Source of the DNA: Hyphomicrobiales bacterium
GTDB lineage: Bacteria > Pseudomonadota > Alphaproteobacteria > Rhizobiales > Rhizobiaceae
NCBI GenBank assembly: GCA_900473795.1
Contig: UCMT01000033.1
Coordinates: 16,672 to 80,671, forward strand
Reading direction: 5' to 3'
Length of the DNA: 64,000 bases
The position numbers and the translations under genes are program-made. The notes beneath the pieces were generated by a model that saw only the letters and a program-made list of their open reading frames with translations, was not told the DNA's origin and ran no database searches. The first letter of the stretch is position 1; each line of letters begins with the position of its first letter. Below, in pieces: positions 55,640-64,000 of the stretch.

Positions 55640-56581
55640 ATGAAACTCGCGATTTGCACTGATGTGATGGCGAACCTCTCTTTCACCGACATGCTCGATA
55701 AATGCGTTAAGCTCGGCGTCGAGGGTATAGAAATGACCGGCGGCGGATGGTCGAGCGGCCCGCATTTTCGTGCCGACGAACTTCTGGCCGACAAGGGCCT
55801 TCTCCGGTCCAAGCTCAAGGAAATCGAGGCCCGCGGTCTGGAAATCGCCGCCCTCAATTGCTCCGCGAACCCGCTCGATCCCAGCGATATGGGCAAGCGC
55901 CACCGCAAGGAGATGGAGGAAACCATCCGGCTTGCCGGCGAGATCGGTGTAAAGAAGATCGTCACCATGTCCGGTTTGCCGGAGGCGGCGCCCGGTGACA
56001 CGGTGCCGAACTGGCTCGTCTACACCAAGAGTTGGCCGAACGAGATGCCGGAGCGTGATCGCTACCAGTGGGAAGACCGCGCGTTTCCGCTCTGGCACGA
56101 TCTGGTGAAGCTTGCCAAGGAAGTTGGCGTCGAGAAATACGCTCTCGAAAACTTCTCGGCGATGCTCGTATGGAATCCCGAAACCCTGTTCCGCCTACGC
56201 AACGAGGTTGGCCCGACAGTCGGGATGAACCTCGACCCGTCCCACCTGATGTGGATGGGGGCGGATCCCATCGCATCAGCACGCGCGCTCGGAGATGCGA
56301 TTCATCACTGCCACGGCAAGGACACCCGTATTGAACGCGGACTGGCCGACGTGAACGGGCTGCTTGAACTCAAGGAGGTCACTGACGTTGCCAACCGGAC
56401 CTGGAACTACGTCGCAGTCGGGGCCGGCCACGATCTGCAATGGTGGAAGGAGTTCTTCTCGGTGGTTCGTATGGTTGGGTACAATGACTGGGTTAGCCTC
56501 GAGATGGAGGATTTCACGATGTCCACCGAGGCGGGCATCCAGTCTTCCATTGACGCACTTCAAGCAACGATCAGCCGATGA
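55640..56581 (+). CDS. TIM-barrel sugar-phosphate isomerase/epimerase-like protein
   Basis: 313 residues, AP-endonuclease-2/xylose-isomerase-like fold. Likely metal ligands: Glu in KYALENFSAML, Asp-x-x-His in GMNLDPSHLMWMGAD, His in IHHCHGKDTRI, Glu in WVSLEMEDFTM. The full set is present, so it should be an active metal enzyme. It directly follows the Gfo/Idh/MocA gene; this pairing occurs with keto-glycoside or keto-inositol epimerisation, dehydration or cleavage. I cannot assign the reaction. Confidence 0.82.
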   Translation: MKLAICTDVMANLSFTDMLDKCVKLGVEGIEMTGGGWSSGPHFRADELLADKGLLRSKLKEIEARGLEIAALNCSANPLDPSDMGKRHRKEMEETIRLAGEIGVKKIVTMSGLPEAAPGDTVPNWLVYTKSWPNEMPERDRYQWEDRAFPLWHDLVKLAKEVGVEKYALENFSAMLVWNPETLFRLRNEVGPTVGMNLDPSHLMWMGADPIASARALGDAIHHCHGKDTRIERGLADVNGLLELKEVTDVANRTWNYVAVGAGHDLQWWKEFFSVVRMVGYNDWVSLEMEDFTMSTEAGIQSSIDALQATISR

Positions 56582-56640
56582 CCGGTTTGGCGGCGCGGGC
56601 TGCGATTGCGGCCCGCGTACCACGCCTGCGTGAGGACGAC

Positions 56641-57570
56641 ATGACCAACCCGATCACCATCACCACTGCCCCCTGCTGCTGGGGTGTCGATGACGTGAAA
56701 AACCCTCATCTCCCCCAATGGGAGAAGGTGCTGGACGAGGCGCAGGCCGCCGGCTTCGGGGGGCTGGAGCTTGGGCCCTATGGCTATCTGCCGCTTGAGC
56801 TCGGCCTCGTTTCGGAAGCGCTAAACAAGCGCGGCCTGAAGATCGTCGCGGGCACTATCTTTGACGATCTGGTTTCACCTTCAAACCGTGACAACCTCCT
56901 GCGCCAGACCGATGAGATCTGCGCGTTGATTACACGGTTGCCGAAGCCCGAAACCCATCCAGGTCAGCGCTATGCAGCACCCTATCTGACCGTCATGGAC
57001 TGGGGTCACGACGAGCGTGACTATGCTGCGGGACATTCGGATCAAGCTCCGCGCCTTGATGGAATGGCGTGGAATGGGATGGCGGAAAACATTCGCAGCA
57101 TCGCAACGCTTGCGCGCGACAAATATGGTGTGCGCGTCACCATCCATCCCCATGCCGGCGGCTACATCGAATTTGCCGACGAGCTGGAGCGTATCGTCGA
57201 CGACATTCCTGCCGATCTGGCAGGTCTATGCCTCGACACCGGGCATATGGCGTATTCAGGTATGGATCCTGTTGCCACCCTTCGCCGCTACTGGGATCGT
57301 GTGGATTACATTCATTTCAAAGACATAGATGCCAAAGTTTTCAAGCACGTCATGGGCGAGCGCATCCGCTTCTTCGATGCCTGCGCGAAGGGGGTCATGT
57401 GTCCGATCGGGCGCGGCTCGATCGATTACCCTAGTGTCCGAGCCTTGCTTACCGAGCTTGGCTACGGCGGATACATCACCATCGAACAAGAGCGCGACCC
57501 CCGGAACGCCGGCGGCATTCTTGAAGACCTGGCGGCCAGCCGGGCCTTCCTGGCGCGTACCGGGTTTTGA
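56641..57570 (+). CDS. iolE: Inosose dehydratase (IolE-like)
   Basis: 309 residues from ATG 56641 (GTGAGGA upstream); the frame is open from 56578, where an ATG overlaps the previous stop. IolE dehydrates 2-keto-myo-inositol to the cyclohexane dione. TIM-barrel marks: APCCWGVDDVKNPHLPQWEK, GFGGLELGPYGYLP, VTIHPHAGGYIEF, CLDTGHMAYSGMDP, YIHFKDID and ITIEQERDP, which include the metal-binding His, Asp and Glu residues. The neighbours iolC, iolD and iolB support the call. Confidence 0.88.
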   Translation: MTNPITITTAPCCWGVDDVKNPHLPQWEKVLDEAQAAGFGGLELGPYGYLPLELGLVSEALNKRGLKIVAGTIFDDLVSPSNRDNLLRQTDEICALITRLPKPETHPGQRYAAPYLTVMDWGHDERDYAAGHSDQAPRLDGMAWNGMAENIRSIATLARDKYGVRVTIHPHAGGYIEFADELERIVDDIPADLAGLCLDTGHMAYSGMDPVATLRRYWDRVDYIHFKDIDAKVFKHVMGERIRFFDACAKGVMCPIGRGSIDYPSVRALLTELGYGGYITIEQERDPRNAGGILEDLAASRAFLARTGF

Positions 57571-57591
57571 GGGCCTGCGAGGAGACTTGAC

Positions 57592-59514
57592 ATGAAATCA
57601 CTTGACGTCATCACCATCGGCCGGTCCTCGGTTGACCTTTACGGAGCCCAGATCGGCGGCAGGCTGGAGGACATGGGCTCGTTCAATAAGTACATTGGCG
57701 GCTCGCCCACCAATATCGCCTGCGGTGCGGCCCGGCTCGGTCTGAAATCCGGTTTGATTACCCGCGTTGGCGACGAGCACATGGGCCGGTTCATTCGCGA
57801 GCAGCTTAAACGCGAAGGTGTAGATGTCGGCGGGGTGGCTACCGATCCTGAGCGTCTAACGGCGCTTGTCCTGCTGGGCATTCGGAGTGAAGAACAGTTC
57901 CCGCTGATTTTCTATCGCGAGAATTGTGCCGATATGGCGCTCAGCGAGGATGACATTCATGCGGATTACATCGCCTCGGGGCGTGCGCTCGTCGTGACCG
58001 GCACGCATCTGAGCCACCCACGTACCGAGGCAGCTATTCTAAAGGCTTTGGAGCTTGCCCGCCAGCATGGGGTGCGTACCGCGCTCGACATCGACTATCG
58101 CCCAAATTTATGGGGTGTCGCCGGCCACGGTGCAGGTGAGAGCCGTTTTGTGGAGAGCGGCAAGGTGACGGCAAAACTGCAAACGACGCTGCATCTGTTC
58201 GATTTGATCGTGGGCACGGAGGAAGAGTTCCACATTGCGGGTGGCTCGACCGAGACGATTGAGGCGTTGCGCGCAGTTCGCAAAGTGTCCAACGCGACGC
58301 TCGTATGCAAACGCGGTGCTGCAGGCGCGGTGGCCTACGTAGGCCCAATACCGGGCAGGCTGGAAGACGGAGAGACCGGTCCCGGCTTCCCGATTGAAGT
58401 GTTCAATGTGTTGGGCGCGGGCGACGGCTTCTTCGCCGGGCTCCTGAAGGGGTGGCTCGAAGATGCGGACTGGGCCACGGCTCTTAAATACGCCAATGCC
58501 TGCGGCGCTTTTGCCGTTTCTCGCCACGGATGCACGCCGGCCTACCCGTCGCTCGAGGAACTGAAGTTCTTCCTTGAGCGCGGGGTCAAGCAACCTGACC
58601 TGCGCAATGACTGTGAGCTCGAACAGATCCACTGGTCCACGAACCGTCGTCGCAATCACGGGGAAGACTGGCCCGAATACCGGATATTTGCGTTCGACCA
58701 CCGTATGCAACTTGAGCAGATGCATGGCTACACCCACGAAAGGGGCGGCGCCTTCAAGGAGCTGTGCCTCAAAGCGGCATTAGACGTTCAAGAGGGACGA
58801 TCTGGCTACGGGATCCTGTGTGACAATCGCATCGGGCGGCGGGCGTTGCATGAAGCCTCGGGTACTGGCCTCTGGATCGGAAGGCCCTGCGAATGGCCGG
58901 GTGCGCGCCCGCTGACGCTGGAGCCGGAACTGGGCAGCGATTATGGCGGCCTGGGCGAGTGGGCACGGGAAAACGTCGTCAAGGTCCTTTGTTTCTGCCA
59001 TCCCGAGGATGACGCTGAAATGCGTTCCGATCAGGAGGCGACGGTGACACGCCTTTTCGAGGCATCGCGGCGCGACAACCTGGAATTCCTGCTTGAGATC
59101 ATTCCCTCGAAGGTGGGACCGGTCAATGACGAAACGACGGCGACGCTGATCCAGCAGTTTTATGACATTGGCATCTTTCCCGACTGGTGGAAGCTTGAGC
59201 CGATGACAACGACCGCTGCCTGGGCGAACACCATTGCCGCGATTGAGAAGAACGACCGGTATACGCGTGGGATCGTCGTCCTGGGTCTTGATGCGCCGGA
59301 GGCAGAACTGGCGGCGAGTTTCGAGGTCGCCGCCGGTTTCGATCTTGTCAAAGGCTTTGCCGTTGGGCGGACGATTTTTGGCGATGTCGCACGCAGCTGG
59401 ATGAAAAATGAGATGCAAGACGCCGCCGCCGTCGGCGAGATGGCAAAGCGCTATCGACGCCTGTGCTCGATCTGGGACAAGGCGAGGACCGCCGCACGGG
59501 AGAAGGCAGCATGA
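57592..59514 (+). CDS. iolC: 5-dehydro-2-deoxygluconokinase fused to a DUF2090 domain
   Basis: 640 residues in two domains. Residues 1-320 are a PfkB-type kinase (SLDVITIGRSSVDLYGAQIG, GGSPTNIACGAARLGL, and the catalytic GAGDGFFAGLLKG). The rest is a DUF2090 domain (YRIFAFDHRMQLEQM; GYGILCDNRIGRRAL; CFCHPEDDAEMR), which has an aldolase-like fold. The kinase makes 2-deoxy-5-keto-gluconate 6-phosphate, and DUF2090 is thought to cleave it, so the protein may do both steps. The stop overlaps iolD by 4 bp (ATGA). Confidence 0.93.
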   Translation: MKSLDVITIGRSSVDLYGAQIGGRLEDMGSFNKYIGGSPTNIACGAARLGLKSGLITRVGDEHMGRFIREQLKREGVDVGGVATDPERLTALVLLGIRSEEQFPLIFYRENCADMALSEDDIHADYIASGRALVVTGTHLSHPRTEAAILKALELARQHGVRTALDIDYRPNLWGVAGHGAGESRFVESGKVTAKLQTTLHLFDLIVGTEEEFHIAGGSTETIEALRAVRKVSNATLVCKRGAAGAVAYVGPIPGRLEDGETGPGFPIEVFNVLGAGDGFFAGLLKGWLEDADWATALKYANACGAFAVSRHGCTPAYPSLEELKFFLERGVKQPDLRNDCELEQIHWSTNRRRNHGEDWPEYRIFAFDHRMQLEQMHGYTHERGGAFKELCLKAALDVQEGRSGYGILCDNRIGRRALHEASGTGLWIGRPCEWPGARPLTLEPELGSDYGGLGEWARENVVKVLCFCHPEDDAEMRSDQEATVTRLFEASRRDNLEFLLEIIPSKVGPVNDETTATLIQQFYDIGIFPDWWKLEPMTTTAAWANTIAAIEKNDRYTRGIVVLGLDAPEAELAASFEVAAGFDLVKGFAVGRTIFGDVARSWMKNEMQDAAAVGEMAKRYRRLCSIWDKARTAAREKAA

Positions 59515-61349
59515 CCAAGACTATCAAGCTCACCGCCGCGCAGGCGCTGGTCAAATGGCTTTCAGTGCAGATGACCGAAGACGGCGAGCGCTTCATCGAG
59601 GGCGTCTGGGCGATTTTCGGGCACGGTAATGTGGCGGGCCTGGGAGAAGCGCTGCATGGGATCGGCGACAAGCTGCCGACCTGGCGCGGCCAGAACGAGC
59701 AGACCATGGCCCATGCTGCCATCGCCTATGCCAAAACGAAGCGACGCATGCGCGCGCATGCGGTAACCAGCTCCATTGGACCCGGTGCGACCAATATGGT
59801 GACAGCGGCAGCTCTGGCGCATGTCAATCGTCTGCCAGTCTTGTTCATTCCCGGCGATATCTTCGCAAATCGCCGCCCTGACCCGGTGCTGCAGCAGATC
59901 GAAGATTTCGACGACGGCACGGTAAGTGCCAATGACGCCTTCCGGCCGGTGGTTCGTTATTTTGACCGCATCGCGCGGCCGGAGCATCTGCTGACCGCGC
60001 TGCCACGTGCGCTGTCCGTCATGACGGATCCGGCGAATTGCGGACCGGTATGCCTCGCTTTCTGCCAGGATGTGCAGGCCGATGCCTACGATTATCCGGA
60101 AGAGTTTTTTGAGCCGAAGGTCTGGCGTGTTCGCCGCCCGGAACCTGATCGCCGAGAGCTCGATGACGTGGTTGCGATGATCCGGGCGGCCAAGAGCCCT
60201 GTCGTCATTTCCGGGGGCGGCGTTCTTTATTCCGGCGCCGAGGACGTTCTTGCTGCCTTCGTGGAACAGCACAATATCCCCTTCGTCGAGACACAAGCCG
60301 GCAAGGGCGCCACCCCGTGGGAAAACGTCTACAATTTCGGCTCTCCCGGCGTTACCGGTTCGGAATGCGCCAACCGTCTCTGCGCGAAAGCCGACCTGGT
60401 GATTGGCGTCGGCACGCGCTTTCAGGATTTCACGACAGGATCCTGGGCTTTGTTCACGAACCAGGAGCGGAAGCTCGTCTCCATCAACCTGCATGGCTAT
60501 GATGCGACAAAGCATGGTGCAATGCCCCTCGTTGGCGATGCCAGGGTGACCCTGGAGAGGCTTTCCGCTCTGCTGAAGGATCATAGGGCGCCATCTTTCG
60601 ACGCCGAATCCCGGAACAATTGGCACCAGACGGTGAGTAAGGTCACCGCCCCGCCGGAAGTCGATTTGACCAACTATCTTCCCACCGACGCCCAGGTGAT
60701 CGGCGCCGTGCAGCGGGTAGCCACGGAAAAAACCGTCGCAATGTGCGCGGCAGGCACGATGCCGGGCGCGCTTCAGGTGCTGTGGCAGTCTGCGAAAGGC
60801 GGCTACCACATGGAATACGGTTATTCCTGTATGGGATACGAGGTAGCAGGCGCCATGGGCATCAAGCTTGCGGCGCCGGAAAGGGAAGTCATCTGCTTCG
60901 TTGGCGACGGCTCTTACATGATGGCCAACTCGGAATTGGCGACTGCGGTCGTCCGGCGCATTCCTTTTACCGTCGTGCTGACCGACAATCGCGGCTACGG
61001 CTGCATCAACCGCTTGCAGATCGAATGCGGCGGGGCGGAGTTCAACAATATGTACAAGGACTCCAACATTGAGGTCATGCCGGAGATCGACTTTGTGGGC
61101 CATGCCCGCTCCATGGGTGCCCATGCGGAAAAGGCGATCGATATCGCCGATCTCGAGAAGAAAATTGTTGAAGCGCGCCCGAGAAACATCCCCACGGTGA
61201 TTGTGATCGACACCGACGCTGTCCCGGGACTGGATGTGGGCGGGCATTGGTGGGATGTCGCCGTGCCGCAGGCGGGGGGGCCTGAACGTCTCGAGCAAGC
61301 GCGCGAGCGATACAACCGAAATGCTGCCAATCAGCGTACCTTTGATTGA
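59511..61349 (+). CDS. iolD: 3D-(3,5/4)-trihydroxycyclohexane-1,2-dione hydrolase
   Basis: Thiamine-diphosphate enzyme of 612 residues that opens the cyclohexane-dione ring. N-terminal domain with TLTAAQALVKWLS-like start and IFGHGNVAGLGEAL; the middle domain PVVISGGGVLYSGAEDVL; the C-terminal ThDP-binding motif VGDGSYMMANSELATAVVRR with DNRGYGCIN. Start at ATG 59511 overlaps the iolC stop, so translation is coupled. Length is normal for IolD. Confidence 0.94.
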   Translation: MTKTIKLTAAQALVKWLSVQMTEDGERFIEGVWAIFGHGNVAGLGEALHGIGDKLPTWRGQNEQTMAHAAIAYAKTKRRMRAHAVTSSIGPGATNMVTAAALAHVNRLPVLFIPGDIFANRRPDPVLQQIEDFDDGTVSANDAFRPVVRYFDRIARPEHLLTALPRALSVMTDPANCGPVCLAFCQDVQADAYDYPEEFFEPKVWRVRRPEPDRRELDDVVAMIRAAKSPVVISGGGVLYSGAEDVLAAFVEQHNIPFVETQAGKGATPWENVYNFGSPGVTGSECANRLCAKADLVIGVGTRFQDFTTGSWALFTNQERKLVSINLHGYDATKHGAMPLVGDARVTLERLSALLKDHRAPSFDAESRNNWHQTVSKVTAPPEVDLTNYLPTDAQVIGAVQRVATEKTVAMCAAGTMPGALQVLWQSAKGGYHMEYGYSCMGYEVAGAMGIKLAAPEREVICFVGDGSYMMANSELATAVVRRIPFTVVLTDNRGYGCINRLQIECGGAEFNNMYKDSNIEVMPEIDFVGHARSMGAHAEKAIDIADLEKKIVEARPRNIPTVIVIDTDAVPGLDVGGHWWDVAVPQAGGPERLEQARERYNRNAANQRTFD

Positions 61350-61375
61350 TCAGTGTGCCAACCGGAGGACAAGGG

Positions 61376-62185
61376 ATGCTCGATTTGTTACGCAAGCCTT
61401 TCGGCACGCATGGCAAAGTCCACGAGATCCTGCCCCAGGCGGCGGGCTGGCGCTATGTCGGCTTTTCGCTATATCGGCTGAGACCAGGTGAGGTTGCCGA
61501 GGAGGCAACTGGCGAGCGCGAGGTCATTCTCGTCGTTGTCGAGGGCAAGGCGGCCTTGCACGCCGCCGGGCAGGATTGGGGTATACTGGGCGAGCGGATG
61601 AACGTCTTCGAGAAAACACCGCCGCACTGCCTCTATCTGCCGAACGGCAAGGACTGGCGCGCTGTCGCGGACACCGAGTGCACGATTGCGGTTTGCTCCG
61701 CGCCCGGAAAAGGCGGACACGCTGCGCGCCGGATCGGTCCCGACGGGATTTCGCTGACGGCACGCGGCAAGGGAGCCAATACGCGCCATATCAACAATAT
61801 CGCGATGGAGAACGAAGACTATTGCGACAGTCTTCTGGTCACAGAGGTATTCACGCCCGCCGGACATTGGTCGTCCTATCCAAGCCACCGCCACGACGAG
61901 GACGACTTCCCGCGTATCACCTACCTGGAGGAGACATATTACCACCGGATGAACCCGGCGGCGGGCTTCGGCGTCCAGCGCGTCTACACCGACGACGGAC
62001 TGCTCGACGAAACAATGGCGGTAAAGGATCATGACGTCGTCCTGGTGCCGCGCGGCCACCACCCCTGCGGCGCGCCTTATGGCTTCGAAATGTACTATCT
62101 CAACGTCATGGCTGGCCCCTTGCGGAAGTGGCGGTTCGTGCCCGCGCCGGAGGTGGAATGGATCATGGAGCGGGACGCGGAATGA
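61376..62185 (+). CDS. iolB: 5-deoxy-glucuronate isomerase
   Basis: 269 residues from ATG 61376 (GGAGGACAAGGG upstream). The double cupin fold of IolB is recognisable: LRPGEVAEEATGEREVILVV in the first half and the metal-site motif YPSHRHDEDDFPRITYLEET with QRVYTDDGLLDETMAVKDHD in the second. It isomerises 5-deoxy-glucuronate to 2-deoxy-5-keto-gluconate. The stop overlaps the next start by ATGA. Confidence 0.93.
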   Translation: MLDLLRKPFGTHGKVHEILPQAAGWRYVGFSLYRLRPGEVAEEATGEREVILVVVEGKAALHAAGQDWGILGERMNVFEKTPPHCLYLPNGKDWRAVADTECTIAVCSAPGKGGHAARRIGPDGISLTARGKGANTRHINNIAMENEDYCDSLLVTEVFTPAGHWSSYPSHRHDEDDFPRITYLEETYYHRMNPAAGFGVQRVYTDDGLLDETMAVKDHDVVLVPRGHHPCGAPYGFEMYYLNVMAGPLRKWRFVPAPEVEWIMERDAE

Positions 62186-62994
62186 TCAGCCGGGCAATCA
62201 ACCAGAAAACAGCTCGCCACCTGGCCTACGAAGCTTTTCTGGAACTGGCACGGAATCTCGATTGCGTGGGGGTCGAGCCCCGGAACGATCTTGGCCGCCC
62301 GCTGTTCGATGGCATTTCTCCGAGCCACGCCGGTGCCATGGCGCGACAGAGGGGGCTGCGACTATTGGGGCTTAGCGAAGTCTATCCCTTCAACGACTGG
62401 TCGGAGGAGCGCGCTAACGCCGTTGAGGCGTTGGTAGCCACGGCCGTCGAAAGCGGGGCCGAAACCATCAGCCTCATCCCACGCGTCGATGGCCGTGGCG
62501 CGGAAGATGGCGTGCGGCAAAGAGTGCTGCGCGAGGTTATGCGTGAAGTGCTGCCGATGCTGGGCGGGCATGGGATTGTAGCACTCATCGAGCCCATCGG
62601 CTTTGCCGCTTCGTCGCTCAAACACAAAGCAGAACTGGTCGATGCCATCGAGGCGGTCGGCGGACCAACGAAATTCAAGCTGGTACACGATACGTTTCAG
62701 CATACGATCGCCGGTGGTGGTCCAATCTTTCCGGACTACACGGCAATGGTTCATATCTCGGGAATCTCCGATCCGCTGCCTCCGCTCGACGACAAGCTTG
62801 ATGCTCATCGCGGCCTTGTCGATGGTGGCGATCGCTGTGGGACCATTGATCAAATCACTGCCTTCATTGAGGCTGGATACCAGGGGTCGTTTTCATTCGA
62901 ATGTACGAGTGCTGCGGTTCAAGACAGCAAGTCCTTCGAAAATGACATTCGTCGGTCTTTCGAATTCATCGAGAGGTCGCTGGCTTTGAGATGA
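62182..62994 (+). CDS. TIM-barrel isomerase (IolI-like)
   Basis: 270 residues from the ATG overlapping the iolB stop. AP-endonuclease-2-like fold: LDCVGVEPRNDLGRP, LGLSEVYPFNDWSEERANAV, IVALIEPIGFAASSL (metal Glu), FKLVHDTFQHTIAGG (Asp-x-x-His type), AMVHISGISD (His) and GSFSFECTS (Glu). IolI interconverts keto-inositols, and the position next to iolB fits, but sequence alone cannot separate it from hydroxypyruvate-isomerase-like relatives. Confidence 0.82.
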   Translation: MISRAINQKTARHLAYEAFLELARNLDCVGVEPRNDLGRPLFDGISPSHAGAMARQRGLRLLGLSEVYPFNDWSEERANAVEALVATAVESGAETISLIPRVDGRGAEDGVRQRVLREVMREVLPMLGGHGIVALIEPIGFAASSLKHKAELVDAIEAVGGPTKFKLVHDTFQHTIAGGGPIFPDYTAMVHISGISDPLPPLDDKLDAHRGLVDGGDRCGTIDQITAFIEAGYQGSFSFECTSAAVQDSKSFENDIRRSFEFIERSLALR

Positions 62995-63040
62995 AGGACC
63001 TGTTCGACCGTTCCCGACTGTTTCTCCTGAGGAGAGTGTA

Positions 63041-63430
63041 GTGCCGCTGCTGAAGTTTCACCTGTACAAAGGCCGTTCACGTGAGGAAATAGGTTTGCTG
63101 CTGGATGCGGCTCACGAAGCTATGGTCCTATCGTTTGTGGTGCCCATCGGCGATCGTTACCAGGTCGTATCGGAATATGAGCCTTCTCACATGCAAGCAT
63201 TGGATACCGGCCTTGGCATGCCGCGGACCGCAGATTTCGTGCTTCTCGAAGTTGTCACGAGGCCCCGCGGGCGAGAGGCGAAGGTAGCGTTCTATCAAAA
63301 CCTCTGCACAGCCCTGGAAAGCAAATGCGGCGTGATATCCTCCGATGTCATGGTGTCCTTCACCGAAAATGGTGAAGAGGACTGGTCGTTCGGACATGGC
63401 CGCGCTCAGTTTCTGACGGGCGAGCTCTGA
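63041..63430 (+). CDS. Tautomerase-superfamily protein
   Basis: 129 residues starting with GTG at 63041 (GAGGAGAG upstream). After removal of the first methionine, proline would be residue 1 (MPLLKFHLYKGRSREEIGLL), the catalytic base of tautomerases. Length and the VVSEYEPSHMQAL and SSDVMVSFTENGEEDWSFGH stretches fit the longer Tautomerase_2 group. A tautomerase inside an inositol operon is unusual; it may help isomerise an enol or keto intermediate. Confidence 0.85.
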   Translation: MPLLKFHLYKGRSREEIGLLLDAAHEAMVLSFVVPIGDRYQVVSEYEPSHMQALDTGLGMPRTADFVLLEVVTRPRGREAKVAFYQNLCTALESKCGVISSDVMVSFTENGEEDWSFGHGRAQFLTGEL

Positions 63431-63464
63431 GACGTTTCCACCTACTTTTGAACGGAATTAAACG

Positions 63465-64000
63465 ATGGGACTCATCAGCTTACGTCAGCTGCTCGATCAT
63501 GCCGCAGAAAATGACTATGCGCTGCCCGCCTTCAACGTCAACAATCTGGAATACATCCAGGCTGTCATGCGCGCGGCCGATGCGACGGATTCCCCGGTTA
63601 TCCTGCAGGCGAGCCGCGGCGCACGTGCCTACGCCGGCGACGCTTTCCTGCGCCATCTGATCCTGGGGGCGGCGGAAGAATATCCGCATATCCCGGTCTG
63701 CCTGCATCTTGACCACGGCGATCAGCCATCGACCTGCATTTCGGCGATCACCAACGGCTTCACCTCCGTGATGATGGACGGTTCGCTTCTTGCCGACGGC
63801 AAGACGATCTCCAGCTACGACTACAATGTCGGTGTCACTGCCGAAGTGGTGAAGATCGCTCATGCCGCCGGCGTCTCGGTCGAAGGTGAACTCGGTTGCC
63901 TCGGAAATCTGGAAACAGGTGCCGGCGACAAGGAAGACGGCCACGGTTTTGAAGGCAAGCTGTCGCGTGAGGAACTGCCGACCGATCCGGAGCAGGCGTT
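63465..64000 (+). CDS. Class II fructose-bisphosphate-aldolase-type protein (3' end cut)
   Basis: Open from ATG 63465 to the window edge, 178 codons. [51 protein letters not shown], the zinc ligand in CLHLDHGDQ, and [14 protein letters not shown] with [20 protein letters not shown] are class II aldolase motifs. In this operon it could act as IolJ (2-deoxy-5-keto-gluconate-6-phosphate aldolase) or as a glycolytic aldolase; the remaining half and more context would be needed to separate them. Confidence 0.9.
   Translation, partial: MGLISLRQLLDHAAENDYALPAFNVNNLEYIQAVMRAADATDSPVILQASRGARAYAGDAFLRHLILGAAEEYPHIPVCLHLDHGDQPSTCISAITNGFTSVMMDGSLLADGKTISSYDYNVGVTAEVVKIAHAAGVSVEGELGCLGNLETGAGDKEDGHGFEGKLSREELPTDPEQA

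Noticed and set aside
59562..61298. Long minus-strand open frame of 578 codons opposite iolD
   Set aside because: Antisense shadow in high-GC DNA; iolD has all thiamine-diphosphate motifs in the plus frame.
49159..64000. Calling the locus a rhizopine (moc) operon
   Set aside because: Gfo/Idh/MocA, IolH/MocC-like and importer genes resemble moc genes, but they equally fit general inositol loci, and no amine- or methyl-removing enzyme is visible.

Overview
The window looks like part of a large repABC replicon (megaplasmid or chromid) from a Rhizobiaceae bacterium, most like Agrobacterium/Rhizobium. The evidence is the divergently placed repA-repB-repC module at the left edge with its antisense-RNA signature between repB and repC, the high GC content, the many sugar ABC importers each paired with its own regulator, and enzymes (uronate dehydrogenase, galactarolactone isomerase, galactarolactone cycloisomerase) whose sequences closely resemble the Agrobacterium pathway as I remember it. 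No database was searched; all family calls are by reading motifs.

Layout. 1-7.2 kb: replication/partition (repC partial, repB, repA, all minus strand), a tyrosine recombinase that has lost its tyrosine end, an IS21-type remnant and an intact serine recombinase. 7.6-15.5 kb: ROK repressor divergent from a MalEFGK-type sugar importer and a GH42 beta-galactosidase. 15.8-18.3 kb: junk-rich junction with an unknown protein, a DUF6494 protein, broken toxin-antitoxin genes, a cyclase fragment and an IS110 fragment. 18.3-33.1 kb: a galacturonate/galactarate oxidation island (udh, gli, gci, kdgD, ketoglutarate-semialdehyde dehydrogenase, GntR regulator) joined to a Dpp/Opp-type importer and two esterase-like hydrolases. 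It is bracketed by a 40-bp direct repeat belonging to IS6-type remnants. 34.2-42.1 kb: GH3 glycosidase with a MalEFGK-type importer and divergent LacI regulator. 42.2-48.6 kb: short regulator-plus-enzyme units (LysR, AraC, TetR; SDR, DUF1330, an NAD(P)-binding reductase). 48.6-49.1 kb: a LacI/alcohol-dehydrogenase hybrid remnant. 49.2-64 kb: LacI repressor divergent from a ribose-type importer and an inositol-type catabolic operon (iolH-like, Gfo/Idh/MocA dehydrogenase, extra TIM-barrel epimerase, iolE, iolC-DUF2090, iolD, iolB, iolI-like, tautomerase, class II aldolase running off the right edge).

How it works together. The segment reads as a plant-carbohydrate catabolic plasmid. Each module has uptake, glycoside or ester removal, central conversion and a local repressor with a visible palindrome in the divergent promoter. 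Galacturonate would be oxidised to 2-oxoglutarate, and inositol-type substrates split to dihydroxyacetone phosphate and malonate semialdehyde. The modules are separated by IS remnants and broken genes, which suggests stepwise acquisition. The least explained parts are the exact substrates of the Dpp-linked galacturonate island and of the inositol-like operon, which has more TIM-barrel enzymes than myo-inositol breakdown needs.
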